Positions 46,880 through 60,300 of a DNA stretch of 64,000 nucleotides are shown piece by piece. Position 1 is the stretch's first letter; each line of letters starts with the position of its first letter. The notes beneath the pieces were generated by a model. That model was not told where the DNA came from. It made no database searches and saw nothing but the letters and a program-made list of their open reading frames with translations. Position numbers and translations under genes: made by a program. This DNA comes from Anagrus nilaparvatae (lineage: Eukaryota; Arthropoda; Insecta; Hymenoptera; Mymaridae), in the NCBI GenBank assembly GCA_022575985.1, contig JAKSXM010000132.1, positions 14,694,001 to 14,758,000 of the forward strand, in the 5' to 3' direction.

Positions 46880-48160
46880 TGTTAAAAACTCTATGTAGCT
46901 TTCTTGTATACCAAAATCATCTTTAGATCTCGATCAGAATCAAATTTAGCTTATGGCACAGTGCTACCCGAGTTTGATTCTGATCCTGATGTTTTTGATT
47001 TTGTCTTATTTGGGTAGGTCATTTGAATCAAATTACAAAAAATTTGCTAAAAAAGGTACTTAAAATTTTTTTGGGGGGTCAAACTGGTCATCTCGTTAAT
47101 TGCGTAACGTAAAATTAGCTAAAGAAAAGGTAAAACTGACCACTGAGGAAGGGGGGGGGGGGTCAATCGACCCCTTTGATATTGTATCCGCCACTGCGCA
47201 CTCTTGCAAACACATTCTGCGTGCTATTGTGCATATTTTTTAAATCATTGAACGTTCAAATCGTAAATCAGAGATAAGTATTTTAGTTTAATATTTTATT
47301 TTTAATGAACTTTATCGATTTAGTCTCTTTTTGAGCTAATTTTTTAAGGCCGTAAACCCGTAAGCGATGAGCAATTAACTTTTTTAAAAGGCCATTTATT
47401 TATCTTAAAAAATAATTAAATAAAATACTGTCGCAAGAAACATGTATTAGCAAATCCCCATATGCTGGTAATTTATTACTTTTTGGTTTGCATAACTTGC
47501 ATCATATAGAGACTAATATATTACTAGGTACTAGCAAGTTCTGAAGCCGGATAAATTAACTAAACTTATTTGGCTTATTACTTTTTACAATTTCAATCAA
47601 TATAAGTATAATTTTCGTAAGTAAATAGTTTTTATTGGTTTTTAATAAACAATATTAACACAGCAATTGTAACAAAAGATATAAAAGTTTTGTTAATTAA
47701 TTTTTTGCTAGGCTTCAGCTATTTTCTTTATATGAGACTGCAATTTAATGTATAATATGTTTTCTATCGGTGAAATTAATAAATTTAAAATAAAAAAATG
47801 TATAACCGGTTTGTGTAACTACACAACCAACGAGCATGGAAAATGTTCAATATTTATATTTAAATTATTATTATAGAAATCATGCTGCTTAGATTTTGAA
47901 ATTATTATTATTTTTCAAGTAACATGAATTTATTTTTTATTAATTTTTACAATAAATTCTTTAAAAATTCAATGAACATGTACCATGTTAAAATTGAAAA
48001 TAACATAAAAGATAAGAATTAGGTTATTAAAAAAAAAATGTTATTAAATACTTTTATAAATTTTATTTTTATAAAATATTTTTATATAATACAAGAATAT
48101 TCTATAATTACAATTTATTTAAAATAAAACTTTTTAATTATTATTATTTTAATTAAATAT
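46880..48160. other. Galk2 3' flank
   Basis: Contains a short inverted repeat (gatctcgatcagaatcaaat / tttgattctgatcctgat, 46925-46995) and a G run near 47150. Otherwise AT-rich with no gene. Confidence 0.5.
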
Positions 48161-48365
48161 TTAACTTTCAAAGTTAAGTAACTTTATACAATCTTCGTTT
48201 ATTACGTAAACAGATGCTCCTTGATTAGGTTCAGTTTTAAAAATAAGAGAATTAATGTCAATATCTTTATAATCTTTATGGTTTTGGTAAAATTCTTTTT
48301 TAACTTTTTGTAAGAACTCGTTGACCTTATTGCTGTTTGTAATTGCTACAATACAACCACCCCAA
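48161..48365 (-). CDS. Galk2: Galk2 exon 9 (C-terminus)
   Basis: Begins by completing the Gly codon and [14 protein letters not shown], ends CIKLLNFES with stop TAA at 48163-48161. AT-rich sequence with several AATAAA-like hexamers follows on the minus strand, suitable for polyadenylation. Confidence 0.95.
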
Positions 48366-51300
48366 CTAAAAACAAAAGTTAATTAGTTTAATCAAATTTA
48401 TAATCTATATATATATATGCTCTGATCCAGGTTAAAACTCCTGACCAAAATTTTTAGGTCTTGGATAAATGTTTTCACTAGAGTTTTATGATAAATAATG
48501 ATTGCGGGCACTAATGTAAATGACATATCTTCAAAATTGTTTGGGGACAAATTAACAAATAATTCAATATTCTGGCAAAATTTAAGCAAATTTTATCATG
48601 GCAATCTTGATTTTTAATTAACTTGAAAAATTCAAACTTTTAAAAATTTAAAAAAAAATTTTTGCTTAGATAAAAAGGAAATTTGTTCCCAATCGCATGC
48701 ATCCATAAAAAGTGCATTGGTTTTGAAATAATTAATTGTTAATAATTAATATTTAATTTTTTAAATCCCTGAAAATTAAAAATCTCAAAATAAAAACAAT
48801 TTTCGAGCATCATAAATTTTTGGTCAAAATTAAAAATTTTTTAAAATTCATGAAAACGCCAATCAAGACCGAAAATAAACCATTAAATCGAAAATTAACC
48901 GACGCGCCGTTTTAACATGGACTAGAACACATATATAAAAAAAATTTTTCTTTTAAAAAAAAATAATAATAATACCCAGCTCCAGTTAATCTAGCTCCAA
49001 AAGCTCCACTTTTCATTGCTATATTAACAAGCTCATCAATTTTATCATGGCTACATTCATATAAAGTTTTTAAACTAGAATGACTTTTAGACATTAACTC
49101 TCCTAAAAGCTTTAATCTTTCAATTTCGCTAATATCATTTTTTTCACACACATTTCGAAAATCTAATACTCGCTTGGCTTCTGTAAAACAAAAATTTAAT
49201 TTAATGAAATACTTTTACAAAAATTGTTTTGCTATTTTATAAATTTTTTAATTAAATTTTTTTTATTTTTAATACATCGAATGGTTGAGTAATCAATAAA
49301 CATTGCTACATGTATATTAAAATAATGATTTTTCTTTCTTTTTTGTACATTGTACATATTTACTATAATTATATTAAAAGTTATCCTAAGAGAGTAGGTA
49401 TACCGTGGTAGTTTGCGTTATTATTATTTTTATTTTTAAGAAAAGTGAACGGGGATACTACATTTATTTTTTTAATTTCTACTGAGTTGCACAAAGAAAA
49501 TAATTCAAATAATTACTCTGTACTTGATTATTTCCCTTTTTAATTCGATTTTATTATTTTAAAATTACTTCAAAGTTGGGCTCTGTGTTTAGACTATATA
49601 TTAAAGTGTGAATTATTTTATTAATATTTTATAGACTTATACAGTAAAAAAGCAAGGGGAAAACCTAAAATTTTAACGACTTATGCATTTTTAAAATAAT
49701 TTAATCAATTCTGAAAAGTCAAATTTCATTTTAAGAAGTTGATTTTTCCTTAAGGGACATTTGAGGAGAATATTTTTTATGAAATCGAATTTTTTTTGTT
49801 TGCATATATCACTTCATATATGTCTCAAGAATATATAAAAAAAATTTTTATTTTAAATTCCCGCTCTAAGTATACTTTTTGGCCTGTTTTATTTCGCCGT
49901 CAAACGTGTTTTGTGTACACATATGAAACTTTAAACGCGTTTATCTCGAAACAGGTTTTTTAAAAATGGTGGGCAAGATTTCGCATTAACTATTTCACCA
50001 ATTATTTTCATATATGCTGTGTAGTTAAAAAAATATATTTGTCAGGGGCTGACTCCGAGTTTTTTTTTAAAAATGTTCTCAAAAAGTTTTTACAGCTACT
50101 TTAGTCCTAAAAATTTAGGCCTTTTTTTGCATTTTAACTTTAAACAGCCGCCATTTTTTTTGCAGTTACTTTTTTCGAAAAAACTCGAAGTCAGCCCCTG
50201 GCAATTGGTTTAAACTCTTACCAAATTTTTTTTTTTTTTTTGGATAAGCCAAACTGCAGTTATCCTGCCCACCGATTTCGTATATTGCCTTCTTTACGCA
50301 CGTGTGACGCGGAAGTGACGTCACAAAAATAAAAATAATATTTTTTTTTGTAAATTTTAATACTTATTTAAAATAATAAAAAAATATTCACTCAAAAATC
50401 TATTACCGTTTTTTCACAATCCTTACTCAAAAAATAGTACATATTCCCCTCAAATGTCCCTTAATCTTTAATGTTCATCATTTTAGAAGTATTGATGTTG
50501 CACTGTAGGTATTTTGTTATGCGAGAGAAGTTTAGAAAAAATTGTTTCGGAGAATATATGGGTGGTTTTCACTGAAACTCAATATTTTTTTATTGTTTAC
50601 GACAGTACGGCACAACACTAATTATATATTTTTTTTGTTTGTATTTTTATGTTTATCAAGGTCCAAAAACCTAAAATTTTCAGTGGTACTGCTAAAAATG
50701 TAAAAATAAATTCTACACGTGTTATTCTTTATGGGATTTTTTTTATTTTTGCAGACGGTGGCGACATTTTGAATGTATTATTGAAATAACTTTGTATTGA
50801 AGCCTTTAAATTTTTTTAAACTCTGGGTACCTTATTTTTCCATCAAAACATATAACTATACAAGATATTAAAGAAAAATATGACAAAAATGACATGGACT
50901 GTGGAGACATTTTTTTTTTTGTAAAACCGTTTTAAAAATCTAATAGTTTTAGTTTTCGTAGTTAAAGCTTTTATTTTTAAAATTTTAAGTTTTCCACGGT
51001 TCTTATATGAGTAGTTAAGTAAGAAAAAAAATACAACAGTGCTTTCAAGTGCATAAATATAGAGTGCGCATCCATAAAAAATAGGAAGCTTAAAAAGAGC
51101 TAAAATCGAGGGACAGACTTATATGTGACGATAAGCTAAGAGGATTGTATGAAAATTTGTTTCGTTGAAAAAAATGAGTTTTTGGGACCTAAATGTGTCA
51201 TATGCATCCTACAGAAAAACTTAAGTTCAAATTTTAAGCCGTTTGTTAATACTCAAAGTTTACAGTTAAGCAAAAGGACAGCGGACGGTGGCGACATTTT

Positions 51301-54300
51301 GAACACATATGCTCCAGAAAATTTTTTTGTTAACTTACCAATATATGCATAGTAGGTTGTGACTTTAAAAAAATATTATTTATGAACTTATTAAAAGAAA
51401 AAAAAAGTGTAAAAGAGCTTTAGTTTCGGATATAAATGGGGGGGACACTATGTATACCGTTCCTGTGAAAACCACCCATATATATTTAATTAAAAAATCT
51501 TAAACTTCATTTACACAGACCCAAATTTTTTTAATGCTCACAAGACAAAAATTAAAAAAAAAATATATTAAGAACCTTGGCCAGAAAAGTATAGAATGGA
51601 CCAAATCGCGTGTAAATTATCATAAACTGCGATTTGGAGCTATCTTGTTTTAGGGCCAAAGGACAACATTTGATACATAATTTTTGTTCATCAGTATCAA
51701 GATTACACATCTTTGCCGGAAGTGCATCGTTCGGGAAACGCGTGCTTTTTGACCACTGACAAAAAAAATTATATTTGTTTTAATTAAGTTTATACATTTT
51801 CATTTGATATTGATAGGTAACAGTGCATTTTCTGGTGTGTAAACAAAATTCTTCATTAAAATTATTTAAATTTTATTTACCTTGAAAAACGTGTAAAGCT
51901 CGTTGATGCAATTTCATTATTTGCATTTCATTGAATGTCACAGATGATATAGATTTTAATAATTCTGGTGTTATTTCAAGGATTTTACAAATCTTGTTGA
52001 AAAAAAAAAAATTAATAAATAATGACTAAATTTTCTAGTTTAAATTTTATAGCTTGTATTTTTTGTGAAAATTTGTAATTTACCTACTTCTTTAAGTGTG
52101 TACGGTTCTTCATGAAGATCACTTTTAGTAATAGAAATCATTTCATCTAAATTTTTCCCTAAAGATTTTTGCACATCAATTAATTTTTGTATTGTTTTCC
52201 AATTACTATTCCTCTTTTTTGCTATTACCTGTTATTTATAAAGTAAATAATTTTAATGTGAATTTAAGATTAACAAGTAAAGTTTTTTTGCGGAGTAAAT
52301 TACATAAAATTCAGGCCATTTTTAATTTTTTTGTATGCGGGTTATTATATACTTTATCTCTAAATCTCGAAAATTGATTTAATACATTTATTTTATATAA
52401 TTATTTAATTTTCTTAGAAAATTAGCAAACTTTGCGATATATTTATTTTCATTCAAAAAATAATGCAAGGATCAATAATTAAATATAGAATGCCTTTAAT
52501 ATATTATTTATTTTCTACTAAGTTAATTAAATTAAAAAATGTATGCTTATTTAATAAATTTAATATAAATATAAAATATAAATTTATTACCTGAGCAGCA
52601 AGACGGCATTCGATTACTCTTAAATTAAAATCTTCAGTAGATGCTTTGTTGTGGTATGCGAGACTATGAGCAATAACAAAAACTGCACTATCCGGTAATG
52701 TAATATCGATAGAAGATAGGGGATTAAACTCAATTAATTTTGCTGTACCTGTAAAATTACTCTTGTTACTTATAAAATTATTATTATTATCATTATTATT
52801 ATCAGAGAAGGTGTCAAGGGAGTTAGAAAAGAAAAAGAACGAAATAAATTACAAACCGAAATAAAAACGCAAATTTAAGAATTAAAATCAGACTCCTAGC
52901 GAATCTTATTGTATATAAAGTCCTCAAAGAATTTAACTGAATAGGATATACTAAAGGAAATGAAAGACAACAAAGAACATAAATTAATGCAAAAGCAAGA
53001 GTCAACAAGAAAGTACTATGTTGACCAGATCTAGCGGTGCGGAGAGACTCATCCAGTAAAGTATTAACTTTTAATACAAATATAGTCACCGCTGCGCGGC
53101 CAAGGAAATTGAGTTTTCTCGCTACTGTCGCAGAAAAATTTTATACGACCCTTGTCCATAAATAAAGAATGACCCAAATCGCAGTTTACCACCCTCGGCT
53201 TCGCCTCGGAAGGTAATTTACGTGCGATTTGGGCCATTCTTTACTTTTCTGGACACGAGCCGTAAATATACTATTCTGACCTTTACGGGTCGACTTTTCT
53301 TCTCTTTATACATAAAATATCTTACTAAACTTTTTCAAGCCGACTTTTTCTAAATCATCAAAAATATTAAGGAGGGTTTTTTTAACAGCTTTGGCAAAAT
53401 AGTATTTAAATAATTCGTTTTTCCGACTCTCAGTGTAGGAATTTTTAAAACTAATGGCAGAACCAGTTAATGAGGAAATTTGACTAAAGTTCCTCTTTTC
53501 TCATAATTTTTAAACGTCTTTAAAAGGGGTGGGATAATAAAGAAGAACGGGCAGCTTAGCAGAGTTCAAAAACAGCCTTTATTTCAAAAAATCGCCCTGG
53601 GCATAAATTTCAATAATAAGGGCTATAAATCCGAGAAATCACGTATTTTGAGTTGGAAAATGGAACAAAAATATCCTCAGCTCAATCTAACGACCTAACT
53701 TGGAAGGTTTTGCTCATTTCACTCAGAATAAGAATTAAAGATTCCAGAAATTTCGATTTTCAGACATTTTAAATAAAAAAATGCCATTTTTATCTACCTG
53801 ATTCAACCTTAACTGATTTTGTTAACTATTTTGTACAAAAATTTTTTTACTAGCTCTTTTTAAGAGGTTTAAAGGCTTTTTAGTAAACCCATTGATGAAT
53901 ATACCTTTTAAAAAACGAAGGATGCGGTCTTTTCAAATATAAATTTTAAATTAAAAAGTATAGTGAAAAAAAAGTCATTGAAAAATGTTATTTTTAGTTT
54001 TCTCCTTTTATGTGTAAAAATTTTTTTTGATTATAAGTTTGCGAAAGTGAATATTAAGGTCAACATATATAATATTTTTTATTCAATTAATTTGCCTAAA
54101 TCATAAAAATTTTAATATTCATTATGTGTTCTGAATAAGCACTCCCAGACTAAAAGAATTTAATCTGAACCAAAAAACAAGAATTTTCGCTTATAAAATA
54201 CTTTATAAGAAATTTTCTTGGAAATTGTTAGCAAAAAATATTTTTATTAAAATAGGTTATAAATAAATAAAATTAGATGTTTGTTAATTTTAAGAAAATA

Positions 54301-57300
54301 TAAATTTTATTTTCAATAATTATATAATTTAAAAAAATAATTTAAACAGTGTAATAATTGACTAGTAATCATTTGTGGGTTTAGTAACTGCAATGAAAAA
54401 AAGAATGCCCAATTTTTGAAACAAACTGCAAGTGGGTGCGGTAAAAGTTTACTTGATTCCGTAGGAAAACTGCTTCATTTTATTTAAAGCTCAAGTTTTA
54501 TTTTTTGAATATTGTTAATAAAAATTTATTTTTTGCTTATTTGAAGAGTTTTATAATTGAATAGTTATTATTATATACTTGCTAATATATACCAGACATT
54601 ATTAAAATTAGTTATTATCGAGGTTAATATTTAAACGAATTTAATAAAAATATTTTTGGTTAAAATTTCTAAGATAAATTTTACTAATAAAGAATTTTAT
54701 CATTAAAAAAATTTTTTAAACGATATTTATATTTTTCCTGTAGAATCTTTTCGTCAAAAGAATTTTATTTCGTTAAAATTAAATTCTTTTGGTCTGGGAG
54801 TGAAAGTAAATAATTTATATTTTAATAAATAGAATTTTCAATATTTATAATTTTGAAAAGTATAGAATTCAAAGAGAATTTTTTATCAAAAGAAATATAA
54901 ATTGGAAAATCATCAAATTACCTGTTTTCCCAAGGAATGCTATAGCTTGATCCATACCTCCTCCTTGTGTACCAATATATCTTTCTGCACTTGCGCTTAT
55001 AGTTGCCATATCTTCTTTTGACATTTTATACTGATAAAATAAAATTTTATAAATATTGTATTTTATAAGGTACAATTTATTAAAATTAATAAAAACGTGA
55101 AATTTATTTTATTATTATCGCACCTTTAGTTTTTTTTTAAATTTAATTATTAATTTTAATATTTAATAAAAAATTATATTTTTAATATTTTAACTTTTTA
55201 GTATAGAAAGTTTCTGCAGCTCGTGAACACTTTAACTGCTGTATGGGTAATATTGACCAATACTTCCATATATCTTAACCCAGAAATCCCAATCGAATGA
55301 TTCAAGCCACTTGATTATTTTTTAATGAAAAATCATTATTTTGGGCCAAAAATGTCAACCAATATGTAATTGAGGTTGTTCTTGTCATTTCTGAAATATT
55401 TTTTTACATTCAACCCCAAAATCCCTTGGGGATAGGGTAAATTATAAATAATTAAATTTTATTCCATACAAATTTAAGGGGATGAAATCTTATTTTATCG
55501 GGGTTGTACATAAAAATAGACTTCAGAAATGAAAATATCGGACAAAGATATCAACTAGACGACAAATGCAGCCTGAAATATTCTTTCATTCTTTAAAAAC
55601 ATTAAATTTTTATTAAAAAAATGTTAAATTACAACTTTTAATTTTAAATTATTGGTTTTCGTAAATTAACCTTTCAAAAGATACTTAAGTTGTAATGCCT
55701 CGAAATCCAAATTATTGGTTCGGTTTTGATTTGGTCACGTGAGTTTGTAGTAAATTTGAAATTTATGAAAAGTGTTCAGTAAGGGCCATATTTATCTGTT
55801 CACTCACTTTTGAGAAATGTTAAATTGAAGAAAAAAAAATCATATTTTACTAATTTTATGAGCTATTCGAATCAATTCTCAGATCCACCATAATCTACGG
55901 ATTTCTTATCATGTTCCAAGAGGGAATAAGTTTTAAAAATTATGTAAATTTAATTACAAAAAAATGTTAACATCAGCTATAATTTGGAGAAATTTACCAA
56001 ATAGGGAACGTAAATGAAGAAACGAATTTGCTTATCAAAAAAATAGCGGAAATTCAAAATGATTCAATGGTCAAAATAAAAAACAAAAGTAAAAATGAAT
56101 GGGTAACCAAAGTTATATTAAAATCAATATATATTATATTAAAAATAATTATATATTATATTAAAATCAATTTTATAATGTTTGGAAAGATGATCCAAAA
56201 AAATGGGCAAAAGAAAAACAGATTTGTAAAATATCAATATGTATTTAAAATAATGTTAAAAAAAGCCGAAAGAAATTAATTTACAGAGACAAAAAGAAAA
56301 CATAAATAATACCAAAAAATTATGGGAATTTATCACTGTTAACGTTTATAATAAAAATACTGTTAACGTATGTTATCACTGTTAACGTTTATAAAAAAAA
56401 ATAAAATCACTTAGACCCATAAGAGCCGGTTTTGTCCAGTAGTACCTTATTGGCCCAAAAGTATCAAATTAGCCCAAAAGTGTCAATAACTAAGAAAATG
56501 GAAAATTTTATTATACCCCATAAAGTACGCTTACACCCACAAGGTCCGGTTTTGCCCAATAGTACCATATTGTAGTCAGAATGGCCCAAAAGTGTCAGAT
56601 TGGCCCAAAAGTTTCAGAATGGCTCAAAAGTGTCAGAGTGGCCCAAAAGTATCAGAGTGACCCAAAAGTGTCAGAGTGGCCCAAAAGTATCATATTGCGT
56701 GCCCCAAAAGTGTCATATTGGCCCAGAAGTGTCAGACTGGCCCAAAAGTACCATATTGTGTGGCCCAAAAGTGTCAGACTGTCCCAAAAGTACCATATTG
56801 TGTGGCCCAAAAGTGTCAGATTGGCCCAAAAGTGTCAGAATGGCCCAAAGGTGTCATTCGACAGCGGCGACAGCGGTTATAACTTTATAATATATAGAGA
56901 TATGTAACCAATATGTGTAAACTTATGTACAGCTAGTAAATAAATAAATAAATAATACAGTGAGCATGAAAGAGAAAAAATTCGAAAAATTAGCTACTTT
57001 CTTAAAAAATCACCGAAAAACGAAAATAGCTGCAAAAATAGCGAATTGAATCTTTGGAGCTAAAAATTGGCCATGGAGTCTTATTTTTAGTAGTACTTTT
57101 TGGAAAAAATATTATGAAACCAATATGAAGACCCAACCATCAGTTTAAAAAAAGTAACTTTATTAGTTTTTTTTTTAAAATGAAAGCTGCATAAAAAATG
57201 CTACAAGATAAAAAAAAAAGACAGACCGTTTATTCTTTTCTATCCTATAGTATTTTTAGAGTCAATTCATGTATGTAGTTAATATACCCTAATAGTTTAA

Positions 57301-60300
57301 CATTATGCGATATCATACTTTTTGAAAGAAATTTTAATACGAAATCGTATAATCAAAGAGCACAAACTCAATTTATAAAAAAAAATGTCTTTAACTTTAA
57401 CAAAAAACTATATGGCAATAAAAATAAATTTAAAAAAAAAATGAAAATCCAATATAGATTTAAAAAATTGATGTCTATAAATATAAATTTTTTCTCTGTA
57501 ACAAATTTAAAAATATTTTATAAAAGACCTTTATAAAAGAAAAATTGTAAAATGAAAATTCAAGAAATAGCAGTTTAGGTATTCTAGTGCGCGAATATCA
57601 TAACTTGAGATATTATTAGAATTCTATATATATTGAAAATAGAAATTGTATTGTCAGTTATAGAAATACTTTTACGTAATATATATTTTTTGTAAGAATT
57701 TCTTATTTATAAATAAAATTGATATTTCAAATATTTTTCATCATAAATTGTTTTAAAATAATAATTAAAAAATATTTTCATGAAGTTTAAACTTAATGAT
57801 AAAGCTTTAGAATTTCTGAAACTTTTATATGCAAGTTTTTAATCATCTCTGTCTCCATATTATTATCTTTTTATATAGATAACTTTTATGAAAGTTATAT
57901 ATAAACTTTTTGTAATTTATATATTTCATAAACAATATTAAAATGTATAAGAAGAATAATTTTAGTTTTAAAAATGTTTACTTTTACTTAATTTTTTTTT
58001 ATTTTTCCAAACATATATTTAGAATAAATAAAATACCTTAGCTTGCAAAAGAATGCAATAGAAATAAAGAAAAACGAAATAGAAAAAAGAAAAATACTTA
58101 CGTTACTAGCATACATTATGGATAAAAGCGCAGCAGATACTAGTGCACTGGAACTTGAAAGACCAGCATTTGGTGGAATGTTACCTGAGACTGTTGAAAA
58201 TATTCCTTTTGGAATGTATTGTTTGGGAATAACTTCTAAAGCTCCTTTTACTCCACAAAGAAAGTATTTGTACCATGCAGGTCCATTATTGTCATTTTTA
58301 TCTAGACGCATTTCACTGTTATGTTAAAAATTTTATACATTTTATTAGGTTATTTTTAATATTATACGTCAAATTCTTTAAACTTAAATTCATATTTTTA
58401 TTATATTTTAAAGATAATAGAGTATAAGGGGTGGTTTTCGCTAAACATGGCTAAAAAGTTCTTAAATGTTTCTGAGAAAGATAGTTATTAATTAAAATAT
58501 CCTTAAAAATAATTGTCCAAAAGAAGGACAAAAAAAACGTTTTTTGGACGTCCTAAATAATGTCCAATTCCTTTCGAATTGGACGTCCTATAAACGTTCT
58601 ACGGATGACCTTAGGACATTATTTTTGACGTCCAATGTCACTCCCGGACGCCCTAAAAACGGTTATTGGACGTCCCATTGCTAGCTGGGTTGTTGGATAT
58701 TTTGTGGTATAGCTGGGATATTCGAAATTAAAGTTATTACAACATGGCGCCACTAGTAGTATTAGTAAATATTTTAAATAAAAATTAAATATGAAAATGT
58801 AATTAAATGGTATTTTAATTATAGATTAAGTTTTTTATTATAAAAATTATACACAATTTATTTAACTAATAAGTTTTTAATGAGTTATAATCAATTTAAA
58901 TATGTAATTTTAAGGTCATGTTTTTTTAGAAAATTTTCGTTTTGGAGAAACAAAGCTTCAAAGTTGAATCCTTATACATTGCAAGCAGAGGAGCTGGGTC
59001 AAGAAACAAGGGTTTGAGCTCGGGTTTGAGATTTTTATTTACTGTCAACATCGAAACTAAACAATAGATTTTAAAAAAAATTGCACAAAGTAAATTAATT
59101 GTTGAAGAAACTTCGATTCGATTTTTAAATAAATTGTGGATTTCATATAAAAGATTCCTCAAAAATACCGGTTCTTAACCACGGGGAAACCATACCCATT
59201 AAGAATGGTAGGTTCAGGGAATATGTAAATATTCCCTATCCCTTAAACTTTCTTCTACTCCTACAGCTTCACCAATGGCAACGACGTTACTGAGTAGTGT
59301 CCACTGGTTGTAAATACCTCGTAAATACTCTCGTAAATAGTTTAATATTGAAAAGTATAAAAAAGTCGAACTTCTGTTAATTTCATTTTTATTTTTATTT
59401 AAACTTTTATTAAAACCTTTATTTATATTGTTGTTAGTTTCGTGTGCTATACACAGTTTATAGCAGTCTTTTACACATATATATGGAGTAAATATAAAGT
59501 AAATATATCAATTAATAACAAATGTATAATAAATTATTTATAAATAAATCTTTAGGTCTTTTATAGAATTAGTAACAATATAAAATGAATTTAAAAATTT
59601 GTAAATAAATCCTTAAGATAAGACAATAGTAGTACGAGAATTGCATGTAATATATAGTTAAGGTGAAGTGCGTTAGGATATTGTATGTAATAATTTGTTA
59701 TGGATCTAAGATGAACAGATGTTTACGAAGGGCAGCCTTGAAAGAGTTTAAGCTGGGCAAGTGTCCGATGTTAGAAGGTATAGAGTTCTAAAAAAGTGCC
59801 CCCTGCAACTGAAAGGATGTAGACCCACAATCCTTGATTACAGGTAGAGACAACTCTTTATTACGCCAAGCACTCCTGAAATTATCTTTAGGCAGATGTT
59901 TAATAAAGAGATTTGTTAAGTAAGGAGGCTGTTGTAAACGTAAAATTTTATAGATAATTATGCCAGTAAAATATAGCCTGCGCGATTCAATGCAAAGCCA
60001 GTTGAGTTTTTTTCTGTACGGAGTAATATGCTCATCCCTTCTAACACCAAATATGTACCTTAGTAAATAAGAACGCGCCCCTACAAACATGATGTAACGT
60101 TGTCGTACTTTTTTTTTATTTGACCTTCAATGAAAAATTATTTGTCAAAATACTGCAATTTTAATTGTATGGTGATCAACCTTAATACTTTACTTTGCGC
60201 ATTGTTTAATTAATTTAAGCTATGGCCCTAACCACTGCCTCAGCCACGAATATCCTTTATTTGGAGCTAAGGAAGCTGATTTTAACACTTGCGAGAGCGA

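Noticed and set aside
56581..56907. Three overlapping ORFs rich in AQK and PKS motifs
   Set aside because: All three are frames of one 19-bp minisatellite.
58043..58327. Plus-strand 94-residue ORF
   Set aside because: Antisense of Galk2 exon 3, which has clear motifs on the minus strand.
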